Assembly: GCF_052857255.1 (NCBI RefSeq)
Contig: NC_135500.1
Coordinates: 44,952,772-45,016,771, forward strand
Direction: 5' to 3'
DNA from: Amblyomma americanum
Lineage: Eukaryota > Arthropoda > Arachnida > Ixodida > Ixodidae
DNA length: 64,000 nt
A program made the position numbers and the translations under genes. Below, piece after piece: positions 51,553 to 63,771 of this stretch. Below the pieces are notes generated by a model. The model was not told the DNA's origin. It saw only the letters and a program-made list of their open reading frames with translations, and made no database searches. Positions within the stretch are counted from its first letter, which is position 1. Every line of letters starts with the position of its first letter.

Positions 51553-54500
51553 TTCATAACTTCAGAAACAGTTTTCACGCGTATCACACGGACACTTGTA
51601 AAATCGAGGTGTTCAGATCTTGCTCGTTTTGGTCTAAAACAGCTTGTTTCGTTGTATTAAGCACGAATACACGCTTTTCGCGAAGTTATGAGAGAAAAAG
51701 TTTAGACGCTTATCACACGGACACTTGTAAAACCGATGTGTTCAGATCTAGATCGTTTTGTCTAAAACAGCTTGCTTCGTTGTATTAAGCACGAATACAT
51801 GCTTTTTGCGCAGTTATAGGAGAAAAAGTTTTGACGCGTATCACAGGGACACTTGTAAAACTGGTGTTCAGATTTAGCTCGTTTCGATCTAAAACAGGCT
51901 GTCTCGTTGTATTAGGCACAAATACATGCTTTTCGCGCAGTTATTAGGGAAAACGTTTTCACGCGTATCACACGGACATTTGTAAAATCGATGTGTTCAG
52001 ATCTAGCTCGTTTTGGTCAAAAACAGCTTGTTTCGTTGTATTAGGCACGAATACATGCTTTTCGCGCAGTTATGAGAGAAAAGGTTTTGACGCGTATCGC
52101 ACGGACACTTATAAAACCGATGAGTGCAGGTTTAGCTCGATTCGGTCTAAAACAGCTTGTCTCGTTGTATTAAACACGAATACATGCTTTTCGCGCAGTT
52201 ATTACAGAAAAAGTTTTGACGCGTATCACACGGACACTTGTAAAACCGATCCGTTCAGATTTAGCTCGTTTCGGTCTATTAACAGCTTGTTTCGTTGTAT
52301 TAAGCACGAATACTTGCTTTTCGCGCACGTATGACAGAAAAAGTTTAGACGCATATCACACGGACACTTGTAAAACCGATATGTTCAGATCTAGCTCGTT
52401 TTGGCCTAAAACAGCTTGTTTCGTTGTATTAAGCACTAGTACATGCTTTTCGCGCAGTTATGAGAGAAAAAGTTTTGAGGCCTATCACACGGACACTTGC
52501 AAAAAGCGATGTGTTCAGATCTAGCTCGTTTTGACCTAAAACAGCTTGTTTCGTTGTATTAAGCACGAATACATGCTTTTCGCAAACTTATGAGAGAAAA
52601 AGTTTTGACGCGTATCACACGGACACTTGTAAATCCGATGGGTTCAGATCTAGCTCGCTTTGGTCTAAAACAGCTTGTTTCGTTGTATTAAGCACTAGTA
52701 CATGCTTTTCGCGCAGTTATGAGAGAAAAAGTTTTGAGGCCTATCACACGGACACTTGCAAAAAGCGATGTGTTCAGATCTAGCTCGTTTCGGTCTAAAA
52801 CAGCTTGTCTCGTTGTATTAAGCACGAATACATGCTTTTCGCGCAGTTATCAGAGACAAAGTTGTCACGCGTATCACACGGACACTTGTAAAACCAATGT
52901 GTTCAGTTCTAGCTTGTTTTCTTATAAAACAGCGTGTTTCTTTGTATTAGTCACGAATACATGCTTTTCTCGAACTTATGAGAGAAAAAGATTTGACGCG
53001 TATCACACGGACACTTGTAAAACCGATGTGTTCAGATTTAGCTTGTTTCGGTCTAAAACAGCTTGTTGCGCTGTATTAAGCACGAATACATGCTTTTCGC
53101 GTAGGTATGAGAGAAAACGTTTTGACGCCTATCACATGAACACTTGCAAAACCGATGTGTTTGGATCTAGCTCGTTTTGGTCTAAAACAGCTTGTTTCGT
53201 CATATGAAGCACGAATACATGCTTTTCGCACAGTTAAAAGAGAAAACGTTTTGACGCGTATCACACACACTTGTAAAACCGATGTGTTCAGATGTAGCTT
53301 GTTTTGGTGTAAAACAGCTTGTTGCTTTGTATTAGGCACGAATACATGCTTTTCGCGCAGGTGTAAAAGAAAAAGTTTTGGCGCCTATCACACGGACACT
53401 TGCAAAACCGATGTGTTTAGATTTAGCTCGTTTCGGTCTAAAACAGCTTAATTCGTTGTTTTAGGCACGAATACACGCTTTTCGCGAAGTTCTGAGAGAA
53501 AAATATTTGACGCGTATCACACGGACACTTGTAAAACCGATGTGCTCAGATCTAGCTCGTTTTGGTAGAAAACAGCTTGTTTCGTTGTATTAAGCACGAA
53601 TACATGCTTTTCGCGAACTAATGAGCGAAAAAGTTTTGACGCCTATCACACGGACACTTGTAAAACCGATGTGTTCAGATTTAGCTAGTTTCGGTCTAAA
53701 ACAGCTTGTTTCGTTGTTTTAAGAACGAATACATGCTTTTCGCGCAGTTATGAGAGAAAACGTTTTGACGCCTATCACACGGACACTTGCATAACCGATG
53801 TTTTTGGATCAAGTTCGTTTTGGTCTAAAACAGCTCTTTTCGTTGTATGAAGCACGAATACATGCTTTTCTCGAACTTATGAGAGAAAAAGATTTGACGC
53901 GTATCACACGGACACTTGTAAAACCGATGTGTTCAGATTTAGCTTGTTTCGGTCTAAAACAGCTTGTTGCGCTGTATTAAGCACGAATACATGCTTTTCG
54001 CGTAGGTATGAGAGAAAACGTTTTGACGCCTATCACATGAACACTTGCAAAACCGATGTGTTTGGATCTAGCTCGTTTTGGTCTAAAACAGCTTGTTTCG
54101 TCATATGAAGCACGAATACATGCTTTTCGCACAGTTATAAGAGAAAACGTTTGACGCGTATCACACGGGCACTTGTAAAACCGATGTGTTCAGATCTAGC
54201 TTGTTTTGGTATAAAACAGCTTGTTTCTTTGTATTAGGCACGAATACATGCTTTTCGCGCAGGTATGAAAGAAAAAGTTTTGACGCCTATCACACAGACA
54301 CTTGCAAAACCGATGTTTAGATCTAGCTCGTTTCGGTATGAAACAGCTTGTCTCGTTTTAAGCAAGAATACATGCTTTTCGCGAAGTTATGAGAGAAAAA
54401 GGACGCGTATCACACGGACACTTCTAAACCAATGTGTTCAGATCTAGCTCGTTTTGGTCAAAAAAAGCTTGTTTCGTTGTATTGAGCACGAATACATGCT

Positions 54501-55024
54501 TTTCGCGAACTTATTAGAGAAAAAGCTTTGAGCGTATCACACGGACACTTGTAAAACCGATGTGTTTACAATTAGCTCGTTTCGGTCTAAAACAGCTTGC
54601 TTCGTTGTTTTAAGAACGAATACATGCTTTTCGCGCCGTTATGAGAGAAAAAGTTTTGACGCCTATCACACGGACACTTGCAAAACTGATGTGTTTGGAT
54701 CTAGCTCGTTTTGGTCTAAAACAGGTTGTTTCGTAGTATTAAGCAGGAATACATGCTTTTCGCGCTGTTATAAGAAAAAACGTTTTCACGCGTATCACAC
54801 GGACACTTGTAAAACCGATGTGTTCTGATCTAGCTCGTTTCGGTCTAAAACAACTTGTTTCGTTGTATTAAGCACGAATACATGTTTTCGCGCAGTTATA
54901 AGAGAAAAACTTTTGACGCGTATCACATGGACACTTGAAAGACCGATGTGTTCAGATTTAGCTCGTTTCGGTCTAAAGCAGCTTGTCTCGTTGTATTAAG
55001 CACGAATACATGCTTTTCGCGCAG
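51553..55024 (+). repeat. Family-I HOR unit I2, 3472 bp (longest)
   Basis: Same order as I1, with the B cassette marked at 52119. About 270 bp at 52971-53240 (CTCGAACTTATG, GTTGCGCTG, ATCACATGAACAC, TCGTCATATGAAGC) recur at 53872-54141, 901 bp or seven monomers away, which accounts for much of the extra length. A two-base loss (TATCACACACACTTG near 53260) and CAGTTAAAAG near 53231 are private. Confidence 0.82.
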
Positions 55025-57984
55025 TTCATAACTTCAGAAACAGTTTTCACGCGTATCACACGGACACTTGTAAAATCGAGGTGTTCAGATCTTGCTCGTT
55101 TTGGTCTAAAACAGCTTGCTTCGTTGTATTAAGCACGAATACATGCTTTTTGCGCAGTTATAAGAGAAAAAGTTTTGACGCGTATCACAGGGACACTTGT
55201 AAAACCGGTGTTCAGATTTAGCTCGTTTCGGTCTAAAACAGCCTGTCTCGTTGTATTAAGCACGAATACATGCTTTTCGCGCAGTTATGAGGGAAAACGT
55301 TTTCACGCGTATCACACGGACATTTGTAAAATCGATGTGTTCAGATCTAGCTCGTTTTGGTCAAAAACAGCTTGTTTCGTTGTATTAGGCACGAATACAT
55401 GCTTTTCGCGCAGTTATGAAAGAAAAGGTTTTGACGCGTATCACACGGACACTTGTAAAACCGAAGAGTGCAGGTTTAGCTCGTTTCGGTCTAAAACAGC
55501 TTGTCTCGTTGTATTAAACACGAATACATGCTTTTCGCGCAGTTATGACAGAAAAACTTTTGACGCGTATCACACGGACACTTGTAAAACCGATCCGTTC
55601 AGATTTAGCTCGTTTCGGTCTATTAATAGCTTGTTTCGTTGTATTAAGCACGAATACTTGCTTTTCGCGCACGTATGACAGAAAAAGTTTAGACGCATAT
55701 CACACGGACACTTGTACAACCGATATGTTCAGATCTAGCTCGTTTTGGCCTAAAACAGCTTGTTTCGTAGTATTAAGCACGAATACATGCTTTTCGCGAA
55801 CTTATGAGAGAAAAAGTTTTGACGCGTATCACACGGACACTTGTAAATCCGATGGGTTCAGATCTAGCTCGCTTTGGTCTAAAACAGCTTGTTTCGTTGT
55901 ATTAAGCACTAGTACATGCTTTTCGCACAGTTATGAAAGAAAAAGTTTTGAGGCCTATCACACGGACACTTGCAAAAAGCGATGTGTTCAGATCTAGCTC
56001 GTTTTGGCCTAAAACAGCTTGTTTCGTTGTATTAAGCACGAATACATGCTTTTCGCCAACTTATGAGAGAAAAAGTTTTGACGCGTATCACACGGACACT
56101 TGTAAATCCGATGGGTTCAGATCTAGCTCACTTTGGTCTAAAACAGCTTGTTTCGTTGTATTAAGCACCAGTACATGCTTTTCGCGCAGTTATGAGAGAA
56201 AAAGTTTTGAGGCCTATCACACGGACACTTGCAAAAAGCGATGTGTTCAGATCTAGCTCGTTTCGGTCTAAAACAGCTTGTCTCGTTGTATTAAGCACGA
56301 ATACATGCTTTTCGCGCAGTTATCAGAGACAAAGTTTTCACGCGTATCACACGGACACTTGTAAAACCGATGTGTTCAGATGTAGCTTGTTTTGGTATAA
56401 AACAGCTTGTTGCTTTGTATTAGGCACGAATACATGCTTTTCGCGCAGGTATAAAAGAAAAAGTTTTGGCGCCTATCACACGGACACTTGCAAAACCGAT
56501 GTGTTTAGATTTAGCTCGTTTCGGTCTAAAACAGCTTAATTCGTTGTTTTAGGCACGAATACACGCTTTTCGCGAAGTTCTGAGAGAAAAATATTTGACG
56601 CGTATCACACGGACACTTGTAAAACCGATGTGCTCAGATCTAGCTCGTTTTGGTAGAAAACAGCTTGTTTCGTTGTGTTAAGCACGAATACATGCTTTTC
56701 GCGAACTTATGAGCGAAAAAGTTTTGACGCGTATCACACGGACACTTGTAAAACCGATGTGTTCAGATTTAGCTAGTTTCGGTCTAAAACAGCTTGTTTC
56801 GTTGTTTTAAGAAAGAATACATGCTTTTCGCGCAGTTATGAGAGAAAACGTTTTGACGCCTATCACACGGACACTTGCAAAACCGATGTTTTTGGATCAA
56901 GCTCGTTTTGGTCTAAAACAGCTCTTTTCGTTGTATGAAGCACGAATACAAGCTTTTTGCGCAGTTATAAGAGAAAACGTTTGACGCGTATCACACGGGC
57001 ACTTGTAAAACCGATGTGTTCAGATCTAGCTTGTTTTGGTATAAAACAGCTTGTTTCTTTGTATTAGGCACGAATACATGCTTTTCGCTCAGGTATGAAA
57101 GAAAAAGTTTTGACGCCTATCACACAGACACTTGCAAAACCGATGTTTAGATCTAGCTCGTTTCGGTATGAAACAGCTTGTCTCGTTTTAAGCAAGAATA
57201 CATGCTTTTCGCGAAGTTATGAGAGAAAAAGGACGCGTATCACACGGACACTTCTAAACCAATGTGTTCAGATCTAGCTCGTTTTGGTCAAAAAAAGCTT
57301 GTTTCGTTGTATTGAGCACGAATACATGCTTTTCGCGAACTTATGAGAGAAAAAGCTTTGACGCGTATCACACGGACACTTGTAAAACCGATGTGGTTAC
57401 AATTAGCTCGTTTCGGTCTAAAACAGCTTGTTTCGTTGTTTTAAGAACGAATACATGCTTTTCGCGCCGTTATGAGAGAAAACGTTTTGACGCCTATCAC
57501 ACGGACACTTGCAAAACTGATGTGTTTGGATCTAGCTCGTTTTGGTATAAAACAGGTTGTTTCGTAGTATTAAGCAGGAATACATGCTTTTCGCGCTGTT
57601 ATAAGAAAAAACGTTTTCACGCGTATCACACGAACACTTGTAAAACCGATGTGTTCTGATCTAGCTCGTTTTGGTCTAAAACAGCTTGCTTCGTTGTATT
57701 AAACACGAATACGTGCTTTTCGTGCAGTTATCACAGCAAAAGTTTTGACGCATATCACACGGACACTTGTAAAATCGCTGTGTTGAGATCTAACTCGTTT
57801 CGGTCTAAAACAACTTGTTTCGTTGTATTAAGCACGAATACATGTTTTCGCGCAGTTATAAGAGAAAAACTTTTGACGCGTATCACATGGACACTTGAAA
57901 GACCGATGTGTTCAGATTTAGCTCGTTTCGGTCTAAAGCAGCTTGTCTCGTTGTATTAAGCACGAATACATGCTTTTCGCGCAG
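55025..57984 (+). repeat. Family-I HOR unit I3, 2960 bp
   Basis: B cassette marked by GAAGAGTGCAGG (55463, one base off the usual form). The pair CGTTTTGGCC / GCAAAAAGCGATG is doubled again (55741 and 56000, 259 bp apart), as in I1. The unit then runs through GATGTTTTTGGATCAAG (near 56887), AAAAAGGACGCG (near 57227), CAGGTTG and CTTGAAAGACCG. Confidence 0.83.
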
Positions 57985-60813
57985 TTCATAACTTCAGAAA
58001 CAGTTTTCACGCGTATCACACGGACACTTGTAAAATCGAGGTGTTCAGATCTTGCTCGTTTTGGTCTAAAACAGCTTGTTTCGTTGTATTAAGCACGAAT
58101 ACACGCTTTTCGCGAAGTTATGAGAGAAAAAGTTTTGACGCTTATCACACGGACACTTGTAAAACCGATGTGTTCAGATCTAGATCGTTTTGTCTAAAAC
58201 AGCTTGCTTCGTTGTATTAAGCACGAATACATGCTTTTTGCGCAGTTATAGGAGAAAAAGTTTTGACGCGTATCACAGGGACACTTGTAAAACCGGTGTT
58301 CAGATTTAGCTCGTTTCGGTCTAAAACAGCCTGTCTCGTTGTATTAAGCACGAATACATGCTTTTCGCGCAGTTATTAGGAAAAACGTTTTCACGCATAT
58401 CACACGGACATTTGTAAAATCGATGTGTTCAGATCTAGCTCGTTTTGGTCAAAAACAGCTTGTTTCGTTGTATTAGGCACGAATACATGCTTTTCGCGCA
58501 GTTATGAGAGAAAAGGTTTTGACGCGTATCACACGGACACTTGTAAAACCGATGAGTGCAGGTTTAGCTCGTTTCGGTCTAAAACAGCTTGTCTCGTTGT
58601 ATTAAACACGAATACATGCTTTTCGCGCAGTTATGACAGAAAAAGTTTTGACGCGTATCACACGGACACTTGTAAAACCGATCCGTTCAGATTTAGCTCG
58701 TTTCGGTCTATTAACAGCTTGTTTCGTTGTATTAAGCACGAATACTTGCTTTTCGCGCACGTATGACAGAAAAAGTTTAGACGCATATCACACGGACACT
58801 TGTAAAATCGAGGTGTTCAGATCTAGCTCGTTTTGGCCTAAAACAGCTTGGTTCGTTGTATTAAGCACGAATACATGCTTTTCGCAAACTTATGAGAGAA
58901 AAAGTTTTGACGCGTATCACACGGACACTTGTAAATCCGATGGGTTCAGATCTAGCTCGCTTTGGTCTAAAACAGCTTGTTTCGTTGCATTAAGCACTAG
59001 TACATGCTTTTCGCGCAGTTATGAGAGAAAAAGTTCTGAGGCCTATCACACGGACACTTGCAAAAAGCGATGTGTTCAGATCTAGCTCGTTTCGGTCTAA
59101 AACAGCTTGTCTCGTTGTATTAAGCACGAATACATGCTTTTCGCGCAGTTATCAGAGACAAAGTTTTCACGCGTATCACACGGACACTTGTAAAACCAAT
59201 GTGTTCAGTTCTAGCTTGTTTTCGTATAAAACAGCGTGTTTCTTTGTATTAGGCACGAATACATGCTTTTCTCGAACTTATGAGAGAAAAAGATTTGACG
59301 CGTATCACACGGACACTTGTAAAACCGATGTGTTCAGATTTAGCTTGTTTCGGTCTAAAACAGCTTGTTGCGCTGTATTAAGCACGAACACATGCTTTTC
59401 GCGTAGGTGTGAGAGAAAACGTTTTGACGCCTATCACATGAACACTTGCAAAACCGATGTGTTTGGATCTAGCTCGTTTTGGTCTAAAACAGCTTGTTTC
59501 GTCATATGAAGCACGAATAGATGCTTTTCGCACAGTTATAAGAGAAAACGTTTTGACGCGTATCACACAGACACTTGTAAAACCGATGTGTTCAGATGTA
59601 GCTTGTTTTGGTGTAAAACAGCTTGTTGCTTTGTATTAGGCACGAATACATGCTTTTCGCGCAGGTATAAAAGAAAAAGTTTTGGCGCCTATCACACGGA
59701 CACTTGCAAAACCGATGTGTTTAGATTTAGCTCGTTTCGGTCTAAAACAGCTTAATTCGTTGTTTTAGGCACGAATACACGCTTTTCGCGCAGTTATGAG
59801 AGAAAACGTTTTGACGCCTATCACACGGACACTTCCAAAACCGATGTTTTTGGATCAAGCTCGTTTTGGTCTAAAACAGCTCTTTTCGTTGTATGAAGCA
59901 CGAATACAAGCTTTTCGCGCAGTTATAAGAGAAAACGTTTGACGCGTATCACACGGGCACTTGTAAAACCGATGTGTTCAGATCTAGCTTGTTTTGGTAT
60001 AAAACAGCTTGTTTCTTTGTATTAGGCACGAATACATGCTTTTCGCGCAGGTATGAAAGAAAAAGTTTTGACGCCTATCACACACACAATTGCAAAACCG
60101 ATGTTTAGATCTAGCTCGTTTCGGTATGAAACAGCTTGTCTCGTTTTAAGCAAGAATACATGCTTTTCGCGAAGTTATGAGAGAAAAAGGACGCGTATCA
60201 CACGGACACTTCTAAACCAATGTGTTCAGATCTAGCTCGTTTTGGTCAAAAAAAGCTTGTTTCGTTGTTTTAAGAACGAATACATGCTTTTCGCGCCGTT
60301 ATGAGAGAAAAAGTTTTGACGCCTATCACACGGACACTTGCAAAACTGATGTGTTTGGATCTAGCTCGTTTTGGTCTAAAACAGGTTGTTTCGTAGTATT
60401 AATCAGGAATACATGCTTTTCGCGCTGTTATAAGAAAAAACGTTTTCACGCGTATCACACGGAGACTTGTAAAACCGATGTGTTCTGATCTAGCTCGTTT
60501 TGGTCTAAAACAGCTTGCTTCGTTGTATTAAACACGAATACGTGCTTTTCGTGCAGTTATCACAGCAAAAGTTTTGACGCATATCACACGGACACTTGTA
60601 AAATCGCTGTGTTCAGATCTAACTCGTTTCGGTCTAAAACAACTTGTTTCGTTGTATTAAGCACGAATACATGTTTTCGCGCAGTTATAAGAGAAAAACT
60701 TTTGACGCGTATCACATGGACACTTGAAAGACCGATGTGTTCAGATTTAGCTCGTTTCGGTCTAAAGCAGCTTGTCTCGTTGTATTAAGCACGAATACAT
60801 GCTTTTCGCGCAG
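57985..60813 (+). repeat. Family-I HOR unit I4, 2829 bp
   Basis: Repeats as I5 at +2829 through most of its length (58425-60260). It lacks one whole monomer: near 60266 GGTCAAAAAAAGCTTG runs straight into TTTCGTTGTTTTAAG, whereas I3 and I5 have an intervening TATTGAGCACG / TTTACAAT monomer. B cassette at 58551. The B-cassette doubling of I1 and I3 is absent. Confidence 0.88.
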
Positions 60814-63771
60814 TTCATAACTTCAGAAACAGTTTTCACGCGTATCACACGGACACTTGTAAAATCGAGGTGTTCAGATCTTGCTCGTTTTGGTCTAAAA
60901 CAGCTTGTTTCGTTGTATTAAGCACGAATACACGCTTTTCGCGAAGTTATGAGAGAAAAAGTTTTGACGCTTATCACACGGACACTTGTAAAACCGATGT
61001 GTTCAGATCTAGATCGTTTTGTCTAAAACAGCTTGCTTCGCTGTAATACGCACGAATACATGCTTTTTGCGCAGTTATAAGAGAAAAAGTTTTGACGCGT
61101 ATCACAGGGACACTTGTAAAACCGGTGTTCAGATTTAGCTCGTTTCGGTCTAAAACAGCCTGTCTCGTTGTATTAAGCACGAATACATGCTTTTCGCGCA
61201 GTTATTATGGAAAACGTTTTCACGCGTATCACACGGACATTTGTAAAATCGATGTGTTCAGATCTAGCTCGTTTTGGTCAAAAACAGCTTGTTTCGTTGT
61301 ATTAGGCACGAATACATGGTTTTCGCGCAGTTATGAGAGAAAAGGTTTTGACGCGTATCACACGGACACTTGTAAAACCGATGAGTGCAGGTTTAGCTCG
61401 TTTCGGTCTAAAACAGCTTGTCTCGTTGTATTAAACACGAATACATGCTTTTCGCGCAGTTATGACAGAAAAAGTTTTGACGCGTATCACACGGACACTT
61501 GTAAAACCGATCCGTTCAGATTTAGCTCGTTTCGGTCTATTAACAGCTTGTTTCGTTGTATTAAGCACGAATACTTGCTTTTCGCGCACGTATGACAGAA
61601 AAAGTTTAGACGCATATCACACGGACACTTGTAAAATCGAGGTGTTCAGATCTAGCTCGTTTTGGCCTAAAACAGCTTGGTTCGTTGTATTAAGCACGAA
61701 TACATGCTTTTCGCAAACTTATGAGAGAAAAAGTTTTGACGCGTATCACACGGACACTTGTAAATCCGATGGGTTCAGATCTAGCTCGCTTTGGTCTAAA
61801 ACAGCTTGTTTCGTTGCATTAAGCACTAGTACATGCTTTTCGCGCAGTTATGAGAGAAAAAGTTCTGAGGCCTATCACACGGACACTTGCAAAAAGCGAT
61901 GTGTTCAGATCTAGCTCGTTTCGGTCTAAAACAGCTTGTCTCGTTGTATTAAGCACGAATACATGCTTTTCGCGCAGTTATCAGAGACAAAGTTTTCACG
62001 CGTATCACACGGACACTTGTAAAACCAATGTGTTCAGTTCTAGCTTGTTTTCGTATAAAACAGCGTGTTTCTTTGTATTAGGCACGAATACATGCTTTTC
62101 TCGAACTTATGAGAGAAAAAGATTTGACGCGTATCACACGGACACTTGTAAAACCGATGTGTTCAGATTTAGCTTGTTTCGGTCTAAAACAGCTTGTTGC
62201 GCTGTATTAAGCACGAACACATGCTTTTCGCGTAGGTGTGAGAGAAAACGTTTTGACGCCTATCACATGAACACTTGCAAAACCGATGTGTTTGGATCTA
62301 GCTCGTTTTGGTCTAAAACAGCTTGTTTCGTCATATGAAGCACGAATAGATGCTTTTCGCACAGTTATAAGAGAAAACGTTTTGACGCGTATCACACAGA
62401 CACTTGTAAAACCGATGTGTTCAGATGTAGCTTGTTTTGGTGTAAAACAGCTTGTTGCTTTGTATTAGGCACGAATACATGCTTTTCGCGCAGGTATAAA
62501 AGAAAAAGTTTTGGCGCCTATCACACGGACACTTGCAAAACCGATGTGTTTAGATTTAGCTCGTTTCGGTCTAAAACAGCTTAATTCGTTGTTTTAGGCA
62601 CGAATACACGCTTTTCGCGCAGTTATGAGAGAAAACGTTTTGACGCCTATCACACGGACACTTCCAAAACCGATGTTTTTGGATCAAGCTCGTTTTGGTC
62701 TAAAACAGCTCTTTTCGTTGTATGAAGCACGAATACAAGCTTTTCGCGCAGTTATAAGAGAAAACGTTTGACGCGTATCACACGGGCACTTGTAAAACCG
62801 ATGTGTTCAGATCTAGCTTGTTTTGGTATAAAACAGCTTGTTTCTTTGTATTAGGCACGAATACATGCTTTTCGCGCAGGTATGAAAGAAAAAGTTTTGA
62901 CGCCTATCACACACACAATTGCAAAACCGATGTTTAGATCTAGCTCGTTTCGGTATGAAACAGCTTGTCTCGTTTTAAGCAAGAATACATGCTTTTCGCG
63001 AAGTTATGAGAGAAAAAGGACGCGTATCACACGGACACTTCTAAACCAATGTGTTCAGATCTAGCTCGTTTTGGTCAAAAAAAGCTTGTTTCGTCGTATT
63101 GAGCACGAATACATGCTTTTCGCGAACTTATGAGAGAAAAAGCTTTGACGCGTATCACACGGACACTGGTAAAACCGATGTGTTTACAATAAGCTCGTTT
63201 CGGTCTAAAACAGCTTGTTTCGTTGTTTTAAGAACGAATACATGCTTTTCGCGCCGTTATGAGAGAAAAAGTTTTGACGCCTATCACACGGACACTTGCA
63301 AAACTGATGTGTTTGGATCTAGCTCGTTTTGGTCTAAAACAGGTTGTTTCGTAGTATTAATCAGGAATACATGCTTTTCGCGCTGTTATAAGAAAAAACG
63401 TTTTCACGCGTATCACACGGAGACTTGTAAAACCGATGTGTTCTGATCTAGCTCGTTTTGGTCTAAAACAGCTTGCTTCGTTGTATTAAACACGAATACG
63501 TGCTTTTCGTGCAGTTATCACAGCAAAAGTTTTGACGCATATCACACGGACACTTGTAAAATCGCTGTGTTCAGATCTAACTCGTTTCGGTCTAAAACAA
63601 CTTGTTTCGTTGTATTAAGCACGAATACATGTTTTCGCGCAGTTATAAGAGAAAAACTTTTGACGCGTATCACATGGACACTTGAAAGACCGATGTGTTC
63701 AGATTTAGCTCGTTTCGGTCTAAAGCAGCTTGTCTCGTTGTATTAAGCACGAATACATGCTTTTCGCGCAG
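60814..63771 (+). repeat. Family-I HOR unit I5, 2958 bp
   Basis: Near-identical to I4, with rare changes shared by both (CACGAATAGATG, GGTGTGAGAG, CACACACAATTG, ACTTCCAAAACC, AATCAGGAATAC). The extra 129-bp monomer is present near 63095-63223, giving 2958 = 2829 + 129. Private changes include CGCTGTAATACGC near 61039 and ACATGGTTTTCG near 61317. Confidence 0.88.

Noticed and set aside
19354..62395. Reverse-strand open frames of 60-94 codons (for example 19354-19569, 36110-36394, 53076-53339)
   Set aside because: They appear only where a variant such as GTAATAAGC or GTATGAAGC removes the usual reverse-strand stop, and they too are repeats of the monomer.
1570..63100. TTAGGC, the nematode telomere motif, in GTATTAGGCACG monomers
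   Set aside because: It occurs singly as a one-base variant of TTAAGC and never as tandem TTAGGC, so it carries no telomere meaning.
108..63446. Dozens of forward open frames of 60-334 codons encoding a 43-residue repeat
   Set aside because: They are all phases of the same satellite monomer. Start codons are arbitrary repeat ATGs, frames break at indel monomers, and the same product appears every few hundred bases with no flanking gene signals.
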